From Mantis religiosa (lineage: Eukaryota > Arthropoda > Insecta > Mantodea > Mantidae), in the NCBI GenBank assembly GCA_030765055.1, contig CM060953.1, positions 105,382,924 through 105,446,923 of the forward strand: DNA of 64,000 nucleotides. Direction: 5' to 3'. Positions 31,351 through 43,379 of the stretch are shown here, in pieces; the stretch's first letter is position 1; each line of letters begins with the position of its first letter. The notes under the pieces are model-generated. The model was not told the DNA's origin. It searched no databases and was given only the letters and a program-made list of their open reading frames with translations. A program made the position numbers and the translations under genes.

Positions 31351-34300
31351 CTACTGTGTTATCGTCCGCTTCATTGCAAAACGGACACAGTGGAGCAGGC
31401 TCCCTTTCAAAAAGAAAACTATGAGTAAATAAGCAGTGTCAATACGCAACAGAGCCAAACTCACCACCTCGCGAAGAGATGAAAGACAGGACGTAACCCA
31501 CGAAACCGGAAGTTCTTTCACAGATCTAAGTTTATTATCGCGGAGACCGGACCACTCTTCCTGCCAGCAGGTTTGCACCGCTCTCCGCAATACGGCCCTA
31601 AAATCTTCCGATGTCCTAGATGGTACTCGAACCCTGGGCTTCATGGTAGCCGTCTTGGCTGCTGAATCCACCTTTTCATTCCCCCGCAAGCCTACGTGAC
31701 CAGGGATCCATATACACACGACGCTAACGCCAGAAGCGTATAAAACGTGGAGGGCATCCTGGATACGCTTTGCAGTAGGGTGGAAGCTGTACAGCTGCCG
31801 TAGGCTTTGAAGTGCACTGAGGGAAACACTCAGGATTAAGCAGTCCACCAACATTCCTCTACGGACCTGTAAAATGACCCGGTATATTGCATATAGCTCT
31901 GCAGTAAAAGTGGAAGTGCTAGTGTGGAATCCGAATGTATACCGTTCGGTTCCACACACGTAAGCACAACCAACCCCATTTGACTTCTTGGAGCCATTTG
32001 TATAAATTATAAAATGGTCCTCATATCGCGATAAAAATTCTAAGCACATGTGCGGATACTAGACATAGGCATGGTAGATTTATCATATTTAGTCATGCCC
32101 AGATCAACGTAGGACGCACTGCACAACAACGGGGGGGGGGGGTATGTCCTCTCCCCCTAGGATAATTCTTAGGCATTTCAGTATCAAGCTGTCTAAGGAG
32201 CTCCCGGAATCGAAAATCAGGTGGCTTTGGTTTAATAGCAGTGTTCCTATAGCGCGCTTCCATTAAGCTGTTAAACAACTGCGTAAACGATGGATGTGTG
32301 GGCATGCAATTAAGTCAACAGCCAGAATTTGCTAATAACATGTTGCGCCTCTACTGCCGAGGAGGTTCTGCAGATTCAGCATACAGGCTTATAACTTGGC
32401 TTGTTGGGAATGCCCCAACTACTATACGTATGCCACAATTATGGACTGTGGGTAATCTCTTAAGCACAGATGGTCGTGCTGAGCCATAAACGATAATACC
32501 ATAATCTAATTTGGAACGGATGAGTGCGCGATAAAGTCGCAATAACACTATACGATCCATTCCCCACGCTTTTCCACTTAGTACCCGCAAGATATTTAAA
32601 GATCGGTCACATCGTGCTTTCAGTTGTGCTATATGCGACGACCAACTAAGTTTCCTATCAAATATCAATCCAAGGAACTTCGTCTCACCTGCAAAAGGTA
32701 GTAGATCAGCACCTAAATGGAGCCTTGGAGCTAGTCGACTGTGCTGACGCAAGACGTTAACACAGATTGCTTTCTCAGCGGAGAATCGGGAGCCGTTTTT
32801 TAACTCCAATTCCTAAGGTTGTCCAAGGTGGTCTGTAGACGGCGCTGTAAAACGGTGTGCGCTGAGATGTACAGTATACCGCAAAGTCATCTACAAATAG
32901 GCATGACGAGACCCCCGGAGGTACATATTTCGAGATAGGATTAATTACAACAGCAAACAACGTAACACTTAGGACCGATCCCTGTGGTACACCGTTCGCT
33001 TGAACAAAAAGATTTCAAAAAACCGAGCCAACACTTACTCGGAATACGCGGTCATTAAAGAATTCCTGAAGGAAGCGTGGTAGGCGTCCACGTATACTCC
33101 AGGTGTGCAGAGTGCGTAGCAACCCTGCCCGCCAACACGTATCATAAGGCTTTTCGAGGTCAAAAAATATTCCGACAGTTTGGCAGTTTTTAAGAAATCC
33201 GTTGATAATCTGTGTCGACATGGACACAAGATCATCCATTGTTGAACGGCGTCGTCGAAAACAGCACTGGGTGTTATTCAGTAGGTTGTGCGTTTCAAGC
33301 CACCATACAAACCGCCCATTTATCATGCGTTCTACAACCTTGCATACGCCACTGTTGAGGTAAATAGGACGGTAGCTAGAAGGGAGGTGACGGTCCCTGC
33401 TAGCTTTCAAGATAGGTATAATGGTGGCTTCTCGCCACTTGTCAGGAAACGTGTAATCAACCCAACCAGAAATGCCTTACCTTCAGGTGAGTGATGTAAC
33501 ATTTGAACGTGGATTCCGACAGGTCCTGGTGCTGTCAGTCGCGATGATGAAAGAGCGTGCTCTAACGCTGCCTAGGGGAAGAGGTAATCGTCAATGTTTC
33601 TGGAACTAAAAACGAAACTTTGAGATTCTACTTGAGTCTTAATTGAGAGGAACTCAGGAGCACAACTATTTGAGCTAGACGCCTGAGCTAAAGCACAGCC
33701 GAAGGCGTTAGCCACGACAAACGGATAAACAATTCCTGCAGTTGTTTTCAGAATCGTGATTGGCAAGTCGGTTAATTTTCCGGCCACGTGCCTTAACCAT
33801 TCCCATACAACAGAGGAAGGTGTACGTCTGTTAACAGATGATACAAAGTTATTCCATGAGGTCTTTTTGCCTTCCTTAATTATGTGCCTAGACTTTGCAG
33901 GCGCTTTCTTGTACTTAATTATATTAATTCGGGTATAGTGTCGTTGGAATACACTTAGAGTACGTCTACCAGACCGAATAGCATTCCGGCAGTCGTTGTT
34001 TCACCATGGGACAGGAAATCCACCGGGTTGGTTAGCCGAACGTGGAATAGATTGTTCTGCAGCGGAAAGAATTTTCTTTGTGAGATGATCAACTAAATCA
34101 TTCACAGAATCATGCTCGTTGTAATCAAAGACAGCCAACTGGGTGTGAAGGTCCCAGTTGGCACGATCAAAGCGCCATCTAGGAATACGCGAGGGGGACA
34201 CATCTTGTGCTAAGAGACTAAGAAGACATAGGAAGTGGTCGCTGGAATGTAAATCAGAGATGACATTCCACTGTAATGAAACTGCTATCTGGGATGAACA

Positions 34301-34860
34301 CACTGCAAATTTGATGTGCGAATAGGTGTTAAAGGTGTCTGAAAGGAACGTTGGCTCTCCGGTGTTCAGGAGAGCCAAGTTATTGCTCTCCAAGAATTTT
34401 GCAATGAGGTTGCCTTTCGAACATGCCCAATTTGAGCCCCAAAGTGGGTGATGGGCTTTAAATTCCCCACTATGATAAAAGGTGGTGAGAGCTGGGGAAC
34501 CAGATCTTCAAGGTCAGTTAACGAGATGTCATCTGATGGGGGTAGGTATACATTGCAAATGCAAAATTCAATTGATGGCAGGTTAATCCGTACAGATACA
34601 GACTGGATTCAGATTGTAGCTGCAACGGATCTACAAATATGTCATCTCTGAGGAGCATCATAGTGCCCCCGTGAGCAGGAATGCACTCTTCTGTTTCTAT
34701 ATCACACCTCAGTGGTGCATAGGGTCTGATTTTTAAAATTGTCTTCTCGTCGTAAGCATACCAACAATGGGTTAGGCTTGCTGAGCAGAAATTTGAGTTC
34801 TGATCGATGTCCTATTAAACCTCGTATGTTTCATTGGAGGAGAGCCATTGGAACTATGGA
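31351..34860 (-). pseudogene. ORF2 of LINE relic B: endonuclease, RT, RNase H
   Basis: Endonuclease pieces include a start at about 34855, a middle part near 34.5 kb, and FAVCSSQIAVSLQWNVISDLHSSDHF (34.3 kb, with the conserved SSDH). RT: LPSSYRPIYLNSGVCKVVER and GIFFDLEKPYD (33.4-33.2 kb), then SSCLFVDDFAVYC near 32.9 kb (FVDD where YADD is usual), FLGLIFDRKLSWSSHI and LDYGIIVYGSARP (32.8-32.35 kb). RNase H in one open frame of 232 residues (32049-31351): IIYTNGSKKSNGVG (N where the first catalytic D is expected), TFTAELYAIY and WIPGHVGLRGNEKVD. It is inactive by accumulated breaks. Confidence 0.8.
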
Positions 34861-34904
34861 AATATGATGTAAAATACGGTCTACATTACGGCGACTTCAA
34901 CGGT

Positions 34905-35215
34905 GGCCGAATCAATTTACCCTTTTTCTCCGCGCGAGGAGCTCAGGGTCTTATAAATCGTAACGGTGATAGGATAACTGTCTAGCATGCTTAACTTCAA
35001 TAATGATGCCGCCTGTGTGACTGAATGCGCTTCAACCAGAAGCGCGCTGTTTCACGATAGTATACAGGTTTTGAAAGGACCAGCAATTTTTTCTAAGACC
35101 CTGTGGATACAAAAAGGTTTAACTGTCATAAACTTCTGGCCTTCTTTACTTCTACTGACTACCAAGTAGCGAGGACCACAAGACTCATCTACTTCTTTCA
35201 TATTGCTACCCCACT
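34905..35215 (-). pseudogene. ORF1 fragment of LINE relic B
   Basis: On the minus strand the frame reads CGPRYLVVSRSKEGQKF, FCIHRVLEKIAGPFKTCIL and ALLVEAHSVTQAASLL, a pattern typical of I-element ORF1 (Gag-like). It has at least one stop and no zinc knuckle; the ORF1 C-terminus appears deleted before the endonuclease begins at about 34860. Confidence 0.65.
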
Positions 35216-35690
35216 TTTTTGAATTTTATTTAATGTAGGGTTTACTATAATAGTTGGCCTATGTTTCATCCCCCAGTGCTCCCCACCCACCACGGAGCCG
35301 AACAAGGGGTCATCCCACTGGGATGACAGGGCTACACAGGGGATATATCGAGATCGCTGTCCCACTCACCCTGGAGTTCGGTACAATACCTAAACCTGGC
35401 CGATTGATTAGGGGAGGGTTAGTCCTTAACCACCCATTTAGACGAAGCAGAAACCAAAGTAGTGTATTAGAAATGCTCACCCTCCCCGAATTCAGAAGTA
35501 CTCTGGAACGAGCTCAGATGCGCATCCCTCAAACACTAAGACAAACCTTTCCAGCGAAACGGGTCTCCACGCACGGCCTAAACGTGGGTGGGACCGTTGG
35601 CTGTCTCCCTCAAAGACGAAGAGGAGCCCACACGAGGGAGAATGTTGGCTCAGGACCCCGGGTGCGCTAAACCCGTACCTACCGAAGTAG

Positions 35691-36115
35691 GCCCCTGGGG
35701 GGAATGAATCTATAGCACAACACTAGTTTCAACACTGTACCTATAACTCAAAACAAAAGTGATTCAACATAGCTCATGCATTTAATTACAAAGAGACTTT
35801 AACAAAACATTCTGTGTAGTATTACGTACATTTGTAAATCATATGACTAACACGAGTAACCTTTCATATTTAAAACAAGCACACTTTACCATAAAACTGC
35901 TGCTGTTTCACAAAGTGATATAAATAACAGAAATGATAAACTTGTATATTTTACAGATAAGCTTTAACGTGACATTCTGTAATAGTACTGTAGGGATTGC
36001 TGTAAGGTTTCAAGTGATGAATAAGACGATAATTCATCGTATTACAAAGAAAGTTTAGCATGACATTATAACACCTTAGCTAAGTACCAAGCACACATAA
36101 TACATGTTTCAATAG
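35691..36115. other. AT-rich spacer with degenerate repeats
   Basis: Three related blocks ACAAAGAGACTTTAACAAAAC, ACAGATAAGCTTTAACGTGAC and ACAAAGAAAGTTTAGCATGAC occur near 35789, 35953 and 36045. No gene is seen. Confidence 0.5.
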
Positions 36116-36632
36116 TGTAAGGCAATTATCGGAAGGCACGGCCAACTGGCAGCTGGATGGGAGAGAGGAGGCATCAAGGCCACGCCTACCCGAACGCGCA
36201 GCATTAATGACGCGCTGAGCAGAGCAATCTCGGGGAGGGAAGCAAGAAGAATAAACACTGGTTTCCCCTACTCTGTTTGCCTTGAAAGATCGCGTAACAC
36301 TGGGAGGACTTCGTGTATAGACAATTCCAGAAATAGCGATCTTCGTATATAAGGGTTGCAGTGGACGAGTCAGTTCTTGGTGAGCAACCGTGAAGAGCGC
36401 AGTGCTAGCGAACGAACTGGAAGACCGCGTACGTGTATCAGAGGAGTTTTTAGTCAGTTCTAGAGAGATTTGGACGTAATTGTGAGTGTTGCGTAGTCGG
36501 AGTGTTACGTAATTGTGTGTGATACGTGATCCTGTTGTAATTTGTAAGTGAAGCAGCTGTAATTCGATGGAAATAAAGAACATTTTAAGTTTGTGCAACA
36601 AACTTTCAATTTCACGAACCCACAAAGTCACA
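36116..36632 (+). repeat. 5' LTR of gypsy copy 2
   Basis: It runs from TGTAAGGC to GTCACA. It holds a TATA-like CGTATATAAGGG near 36345 and AATAAAGAACATTTT near 36573 as the poly(A) signal. A degraded primer site follows at 36635-36652. Confidence 0.8.
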
Positions 36633-36659
36633 ACAGATGTCAATACTGGGATAACAGCC

Positions 36660-37735
36660 ATGGAATTGGCATGCTGCAAAGGAAGGCCGAACTGAGCTCG
36701 GAAATGATAGCAGCAAATGACAACGTCGCTGCGAAAACGGAAGCGGCAAAAGACAAGGTGGCCGCGGAACTGAAGCAAATGAAGACGGCTAACGACAACA
36801 TCACCGAGAAAATGGAAGAAATGAAGGCAGAATTAACCACCGAAATGAGAGCAGCAAACGGCAGTGTGGCCACGGAAATGAGGGCGGCGAACGAGACTCT
36901 CGCCGCAAAGTTTGAGGAACAGTTCGCCGGCGTATAAGAGGAACGTCACAGAGTTAGGCGAGCGCGTCAAAGACCTGGCGAGCCGCGTTAATGAGCTGGA
37001 AGGAAAGCCCGACAGCAGCGTCAAGTCCCTGGACACCATGGTGGAGGACATCGTCAGCAGGAGGTTGAAGGATTTGAAGGCCGATCCGCCGGGATGCAAC
37101 ACAACATCGGCGCGCGTCAAACCTCCGAAATACGACGGCGCGTCAACATTCGAGGTCTTCCGCCGCCAGTTCGACACGGTGGCCAAGCATAACAAGTTTT
37201 CACCGGAAGAAGAGACCGCAAGCTAATAGCCAGTCTCCAGGGACGGGCCGCGGATGTCTTAATGGCGGTCCAATCTGCGGTGGTTCCCAAGGATATCTGG
37301 GAGGTCCTGGAGAACCGTTTCGGGAACCACCGCCTAGCCGTAGCCTACCGCAGTCAGCTGCAGACAAGGTCGCAACAGCAAGGGGAGACGCTGCAGGAAT
37401 TTGCCGTGGCGATTGAGCAGCTGGCTAGGTAGGCCTTGGTTGACCTTCCGCCGGGGTTCGTATTCCGCGAAGCCGTCTAGGCCTTTGTGGACGGGCTACG
37501 AGACACCCAGATACGTCAGCGCCTGATACTGGGAGATTACACAACCATCCAAGAAGCGCTTACGGCAGGATTGATGATGAAGGCGGCCAAGGTAACGGCT
37601 ACCCCAACGTCGAGAACGAGGTCTTTTCGCTACACTGGAGATAGAAGACCAACCGAGGGACGCCGGTGAGGACCTAGTGGCCTGTGTTGGGGATCTGGAC
37701 AGCCGGGACACCTGGAGAGAGAGTGCCCACACCAG
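36660..37735 (+). pseudogene. gag: gag of gypsy copy 2
   Basis: The order is the same as in copy 1: a coiled-coil-like N-terminus (repeated EMKAELTTEMRAANG units), a frameshift near 36930, a capsid-like part (VKPPKYDGASTFEVFRRQFD), stops near 37220, 37430 and 37480, then a knuckle region at 37680-37735 reading CWGSGQPGHLERECP, in which the second Cys is Ser. It shows the uninterrupted sequence at the point where copy 1 received its LINE. Confidence 0.8.
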
Positions 37736-38684
37736 CGAGAGCAGCCAGGAAGCTATTATGGGCCGACGTGGCGAGGGGCACGTCGGCGCCATCACCGCCA
37801 TACCCTCGAGTGATACTGCGCGCCGTCAGCTGGCGGATGGATGACAGCCTCATCGCGGATTGTTGGGTGAGAGGGAAGCCGTGCTGCGTGCTGGTGGACA
37901 CCGGGGCAGCCGTGACTGTCGTCAAATCCGACATAGCAAAGGTTTTGCCATCCAGGAAGCCTAGCCGACCATAGCAGCAGATGACGCCATTGGGCGACAC
38001 CTTGCCTGTGAAGAAGGAATTTCTGCTGAAGCTGGCGGAGTGCCGTACGTCTGTGGGTATTCGTCACGAAGGTGGTGGAGGAGGTGATTCTGGGAATGGA
38101 TGCCTTCAGGAGCCACGAGCAGACGGTCGACTCGGCAGCAACGCCCTGCGGCTCAACGGAGGAGAGGTTATACTCCGTCAAACCAAAGAGCGTCTTGGAA
38201 TCTGCAGGGTGGCCATGAACGAAGACCTCGTTGTTCCCGCGAGGAGCGAGGTGGTGGTGATAGCCCAACTAGAAGGCCAGAGAATCAGGAACATGGTGCT
38301 GGACAAGAAGACGCCTGTACACGGACTATGTGCAGCCAGGGCATTGTTGCCCTGCCGAGAGGAGGTACCAGTGAGACTCCTAAATCCAACGAACACCAAT
38401 CACGACGTCCAGGCCAGAACGGATTTGGGAACTTTCGAGCCCGTGGTAAGCGTAACAGCCATCGACAAGACACAGGAGCCGTTTCAAATGCAACATCTGT
38501 GACCCCGGCTGGAAGGCTTACTGGAGAGGGCGGCCGATCACGTGACCGCAGGAAAGCTCAAGAAGGTTCGACAACCGCTGAGACGTTACCAGCGCGTATT
38601 CAGCCAAGTTAACAGTGAATACGGCCGCACAGACTAAGTGCTTCACCGCATCGACACCAGGGACGCGTGGCCTATTGGGGAAGG
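37736..38684 (+). pseudogene. pol: Protease and start of RT, gypsy copy 2
   Basis: LRAVSWRMDDSLIADCW is followed by VLVDTGAAVTVV, an aspartic-protease active site DTG that is intact here and altered in copy 1. The protease/RT linker (RTSVGIRHEGGGGGDSG to EVVSVTAIDK-like sequence) continues with one or two frame changes to about 38684, where similarity to copy 1 ends at GACGCGTGGCCTATTGG. Confidence 0.75.
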
Positions 38685-38939
38685 TCGGTGGAAGGGGGCA
38701 GAGGTAGGGTGGGAAGGACCCTCCAAGATGTTCCATGTGGTATGGAAGGGGCAGGCATGTCTCGACAGGTGCCTGTTATATGTGGGGGAGGGGTGAGATT
38801 GAACATCTGTTAAGTGTTGTCTGGTGTCTGTGTTATGTGAAAGAATGCAGGCGTGTTCAATGCGCTCATAAATAACGGAGCTGGAGATGACATATCTCTT
38901 ATGTGTTGTCTGCGGTCTGTGATATGTGAGAGATGAGAT
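38685..38939. repeat. GC/GT-rich segment with an internal direct repeat
   Basis: GTGTTGTCTGGTGTCTGTG (38813) recurs as GTGTTGTCTGCGGTCTGTG (38901). Each is near a GAGATYGAMCAYCTGTTA block (38797 and 38936). The second of these runs into the left inverted repeat. The segment has no counterpart at the right edge. Confidence 0.6.
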
Positions 38940-39688
38940 CGACCACCTGTTACTCGACAGAGATTATGTAAAAGTACACACAAAATGCATTCCCAGGGTT
39001 TTTGGTAGGGGTGTGAGTGCAGCCCCAAGCAAACAGTTATGTGAAACTTAAAGGTTTTTTCTTATAAAAATTAATGGGTCCCAATAATTCTGATCTGACA
39101 AAGATTGTGTTGGGTCTTATGTCAAGAGAGACACGCTTATTTTGCAGCTGTAAGAATGAACGAAAAAATGTGTCGTTCCCCTACTTTTGGTGCAGGTTAT
39201 ATGTGTCCAAGGTGCTATTTATTTCCAACCTCACTTTTGAGTGTGTGAGTAAACAGAAGAAAGCATTCCCATGGTGTTTTTAAGGGAAGTCATCAATTAT
39301 TGTTTCCACCATCCTGTGAGAAGCATGGTCTGTTGAAAAACCCACCCCCGCTTGTGACATTTCCCAGCCTCCAGAGTGATAGGGGACCACCTGTCACGCA
39401 AAGATATTTTTGTTGCGGGAGGTAGTGACCTCGCTCAAAGGCATGGTTCCATCATTTAATGCTAATTTTAAATAAATCATTTGAAGTAAATGATCCTGCG
39501 GTTAAGAGCGAAAACAGTACTTCATCTTTAGAAAAACATGAAATTGTTGGGAAAATAAAAAAATAACTTCAATGGTTAATATCCAGTGGATCTAGGCTTG
39601 TATCCCAGCGATATAACGTAAATAATGCAAATATTTTATTTAGTTTTGAGGTTGCAGCAGGTTTACAAAATCTAGCGCCCTATTTAAA
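38940..39688 (+). repeat. Left arm of the large inverted repeat
   Basis: It begins CGACCACCTGTTACTCGACA and ends near AATCTAGCGCC. Landmarks shared with the right arm include GGTAGGGGTGTGA, TAATGGGTCCCA, GTGTCGTTCCCCTA (GTGTCGCTCCCCTA in the right arm), TGTGACATTTCCCAGCCTCC and ATCCCAGCGATATAACGTAA. Confidence 0.85.
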
Positions 39689-40112
39689 GCTTTAAAAGGA
39701 CTATAGGCCATATATTGGTGGCCAACCCACTGAAGGTATTCCATAAATGACTTTTATAATTTGGCTTGGTAAGTTAATTTGTGACTTTGCTATACTGTAA
39801 AGTTTACGGCAATAAGGACTATCTATAACTACCACGTGAGTGTTTCAATTTTGCCAGAAGCCTATTTTCAAGCTTCTTCTTTCCTACATCCCGAATTCTC
39901 TTCTTGTTTGAAGATAAATATCTTGCTAAGGCAATGTGTTTAGCAACAACCACTACAGGAGGTTTGTCATTGCCTTTCATGTTTCAAAAATCAATATTTG
40001 TAAACTTTTGTTCCTTTAACATATTTTATAAAAATACATAACCTAACTTTCTGACACATTAACATGCACTCCGCAAGAACATCGCCATGTTCGTTGATTA
40101 CCACAGTTTAAG
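39689..40112. other. AT-rich interior sequence
   Basis: No gene recognised. It ends in GTTTAAG (40106-40112), the direct repeat that flanks the P-like element. Confidence 0.45.
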
Positions 40113-41490
40113 CAACACCAACTCCAATACTCAGACCATAATACAGATTCCAAGATGGCGCCCGTCGAAGCCCAGCGGCTCTGGTTACGCAGAATAGGAG
40201 ACTATACAGAATGGACATAACATAATCCATGTTACGGAGCAGCGAGGTAACTCCTAAGCATTTATCACTTTATACTTTCAACTAAAATGTGTAATAACAT
40301 AAATAAAGAGCATCATGACAAATCCTAAGAGCTTATCACATTATATAGTAGCAGGACCAGTACTATGCATTTTCCACCTTATACTTCCAATCAAAATTTA
40401 ATTTATAAGGCATGACAACTCATAAGCATTAAACACAGCAAACTTTATCTTATTGGACTGTATCATCCTCTCGTCTGTAGCAGGTACTAAAGTTTCTTTT
40501 ATATTGTTTACATGGTAACCTTTTCTGGCAAGGACATAGGTACTGCTTATACTATAATATTTAAGAGAACTCACCAGATTGTCCAGTTTACTCCAATTGT
40601 CCCGTCTGAAGGTGTCAGTTCCCTCACACTGCAAGATTCATTTAAAATTTTCCACTGGTAGGCTCATAATATTCCTTCTAGGTTATGAAATACTTTGAAA
40701 CTTATTAAGTGAAGGAACATCAGTGAAGCTGGGATCTTGAATGTTATTGAAAAGAACGTAACTAATCGTCTTTAATAATGCCTATCAATGGGTTAAAATC
40801 GCCTCACCACTTCGGTTTTTAAGGACTCAAAACTGTCAATAACATCTTGTGCACACCAAATATTAAAATTATCTTCACCCTCTATAAAATGTCTTGGATG
40901 CATTCTTCAGGATTTCGTATTTTCTGGTTGAGCTTTAATATGTGATAGGATGGCTGATTCTTAAAAATCGTGGGGAAGGCATCATCTATTAATTTTTGTA
41001 CTTTTCGAAGGGCACGAATTGGCTCACCATCATTTACTGGAAAGATGTCTGCCTTAACCTCAAAGCACTGTTCAAAATTATGAATACAAACTACAGTTTT
41101 GTCATTTACTTTAAAATCTTTACGATGTAAATTGCTGGTCCACTTATCCCATTACGATTTTACCTTCGGAAATTTAAATGTCGTGTGAGGTGCACTACCA
41201 TAATTAGATTGCAGCTGGAAACACAACAACGACGCATTTCGACAATACTTCACAGTATATATTTAGGTAAACGTTATCACTTTATGTTAAATACTTAACT
41301 ATAAACTAACTCGTTAGTCACTAATTGCCACTGTAATATGAATTACATTAATTCTTCAAACACACAAAGTAAACAAACACACACTTTACTCTGTAGATAT
41401 AACTACAACATAACAAGCTGGGCCACGAGCGCCGCCATTTTTCCTACAATCGATTCTCGTATTATGGTCTGAGTATTGGAGTTGGTGTTG
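40113..41490. mobile_element. P-like (THAP) DNA transposon with perfect 32-bp TIRs
   Basis: The first 32 bases (40113-40144, starting CAACACCAACTCC) and the last 32 (41459-41490) are exact reverse complements. GTTTAAG lies directly outside both ends (40106-40112 and 41491-41497), a 7-bp target duplication. A THAP domain relic lies inside on the minus strand. At 1378 bp it is internally deleted compared with complete P elements. Confidence 0.82.
40398..41237 (-). pseudogene. THAP-domain transposase relic
   Basis: From the ATG at 41237 the minus strand reads MRRCCVSSC and then, after a frame change, SNYGSAPHTTFKFPK. A further segment has WTSNLHRKDFKVNDKTVVC followed by H and F spaced as in a THAP zinc finger (C2CH: CxxxC then CxxH). 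A Lys-rich segment (RKVQKLIDDAFPTIF) follows with stops in between. The last open stretch ends at 40398. The catalytic RNase H-like part of a P transposase is not present. In the family, the THAP domain binds sites near the TIRs. Confidence 0.65.
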
Positions 41491-43379
41491 GTTTAAGATA
41501 ATCGAAATTATCGATAGAGTGAGCGATCGATAATCGACAGGATATTATCTGATATTGTTTATCAATCGATTGTTTAAAACAGTTGGTTGATTTCTGTTGC
41601 CAGGCATTAAAAGATAAATATATTAAATGCGCATGTGGTGGACTCTAGTGGTGAAGTGGTAGCATAAGTATATTTACTGTGATGTAGCACCAAAATCCTT
41701 CAGTTTGAATTACTAAAACGTTTTACTTTTTGTCGCAATGCATCTTGCTCTTCTTTTCTTCAGTAAACTTATATGTGGTTGTATAGTTCACAGAGGTAAA
41801 GGGAGTTGTGCCTTCGTACTATTATCAGAATTTATTTCACTCCTACTTCCGGCTGTAAATGTTACATCTTGTTTACTGCCAGACGTTGTGTTTTGCACAT
41901 AACCTTTGTTTTCAAAGTTCTTGTTTACAGTGGAAGCCATTTTTTACAGAGTGAGTCATTATGAACTCATCGCCTATTTTCTTTACATCTCCGTTTAGAT
42001 CCGTGACGCTTTTAGTAATTTCATCACAATATTTTTCATTGATTTTGATGTGTTAAAATGTTTACAGATTTAGGCATTATTATTTTTTCAGTTCTTGCTG
42101 CTAACTCTTCAGTACTGTGTGTTAAATCTGGTACTGAGATTTTATATCAATATGGCTTTATTAGCAATAGATTGCTGGAATGTTACTTCTGTTCCTGTTT
42201 GATTAGTCTCTGAGATCAGTGATGAGGCTAAGAATGTGACTACAGACGATTTGGTAGCCACTCTGGTTTTATGGTAGCCGAGATATCAAAAGCTTCTAGA
42301 ACATCAGTGTTTGAAACTGATGGTGGAATTTTTGTTCTTCGTGGAGAGCAAGGCATTTGAACATCAATAAAATTTTCCGGATCTATACAGATAAAGAAAG
42401 TTGTTGCATTTTCTAACACTTTCTTCATCAATGCAATTGATACATCTATTTTCACTTTTACATACCATTGGAAACCAATAAGAGTTATGTTTTTCGTCAG
42501 ATACCAAATGCGAATGTTGTAATTTGTTTTAATTGCGACCTTTCTCACAAATTCCGTCCATGTTTTCTTTCAGATTTTGGTCTTCTACAATTGAAGTTCG
42601 ACCTTCAAAATTTTCAGTGCATACAAAGCCTTCTGATGAAGTATTTGATGTTAGGTTATGAGTTAGTATTCCACTGCTTGAAGAAACAGGAACCATTGCT
42701 ACATTAAAATTTGATGTACATTATATCTGATCAAGAATGTATGATGGATGTTATGCTTCTGTCTACGGAAAAATTAAGGTAAAGAGAATCGTATATTCAG
42801 CCAATCCACTATCTTGTTGACATAGATAATGTGTAATGGCCAAATTGTGGGTTTGCAGTCCTTTGTAGTTTTTGCGCTACATAATGGCCTTTTCACACAT
42901 CATATGCGCAGTATTCACTGTATACACGATGTCTTTGTGTTGTGAGAGGCTTCTGAAGTTGACTTAAAAGCTCATAATTTGAGTCAGTTTTTCTAAATAC
43001 TCTGTTCCTTGAGAGTACTCTTACAGTTTGGTTGTCATGTTTTTTTCACAATACCATGTTTTTCTCTTTCCCGTCTGGCATTGAATGCTGAACATTTCTC
43101 ATTTGAATACCACCATAGATTTTCCTCTATATTTAGCCTAATAATTGACCATTTAAGTTGTGTGTTACTTTAATGCTTTCCAGCAGGTTACACTAAAATT
43201 GTTGTGATATTCCAATTTCGGTTGTTAATTCCTGATATAAATGATATACTGTATCATCAAACGTGAAAGATTTGGAAAGATACTTGATAATAGAGTATCA
43301 AAAATTATATATTATATTATCAAATTTTTAAACAATTTGGATAATTGGATAGTTGGGTATCAAAACTTTTCCGTAATAA
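41491..43379. other. AT-rich sequence with weak coding traces
   Basis: ATCGAT-type short repeats occur at 41497-41575. A degenerate tRNA-like stretch (CTAGTGGTGAAGTGGTAGCA at 41646) may be the head of an old SINE. On the minus strand 42700-42240 there are protein-like but broken stretches with no motif I recognise. Confidence 0.35.

Larger units (their letters stand above)
31230..35690 (-). mobile_element. I-clade LINE relic B with RNase H
   Basis: This minus-strand element is about 4.4 kb. A GC-rich 5' part (35690-35220) precedes an ORF1 fragment, endonuclease, reverse transcriptase and a well-preserved RNase H. GC content is higher than in relic A. It is broken by several stops and frameshifts but less worn than A. 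RNase H downstream of RT is a mark of the I group. Confidence 0.78.

Noticed and set aside
32131..32142. G-run as a regulatory G-quadruplex
   Set aside because: It is a single G-run of about 12 inside a decayed LINE, without the spaced runs needed.
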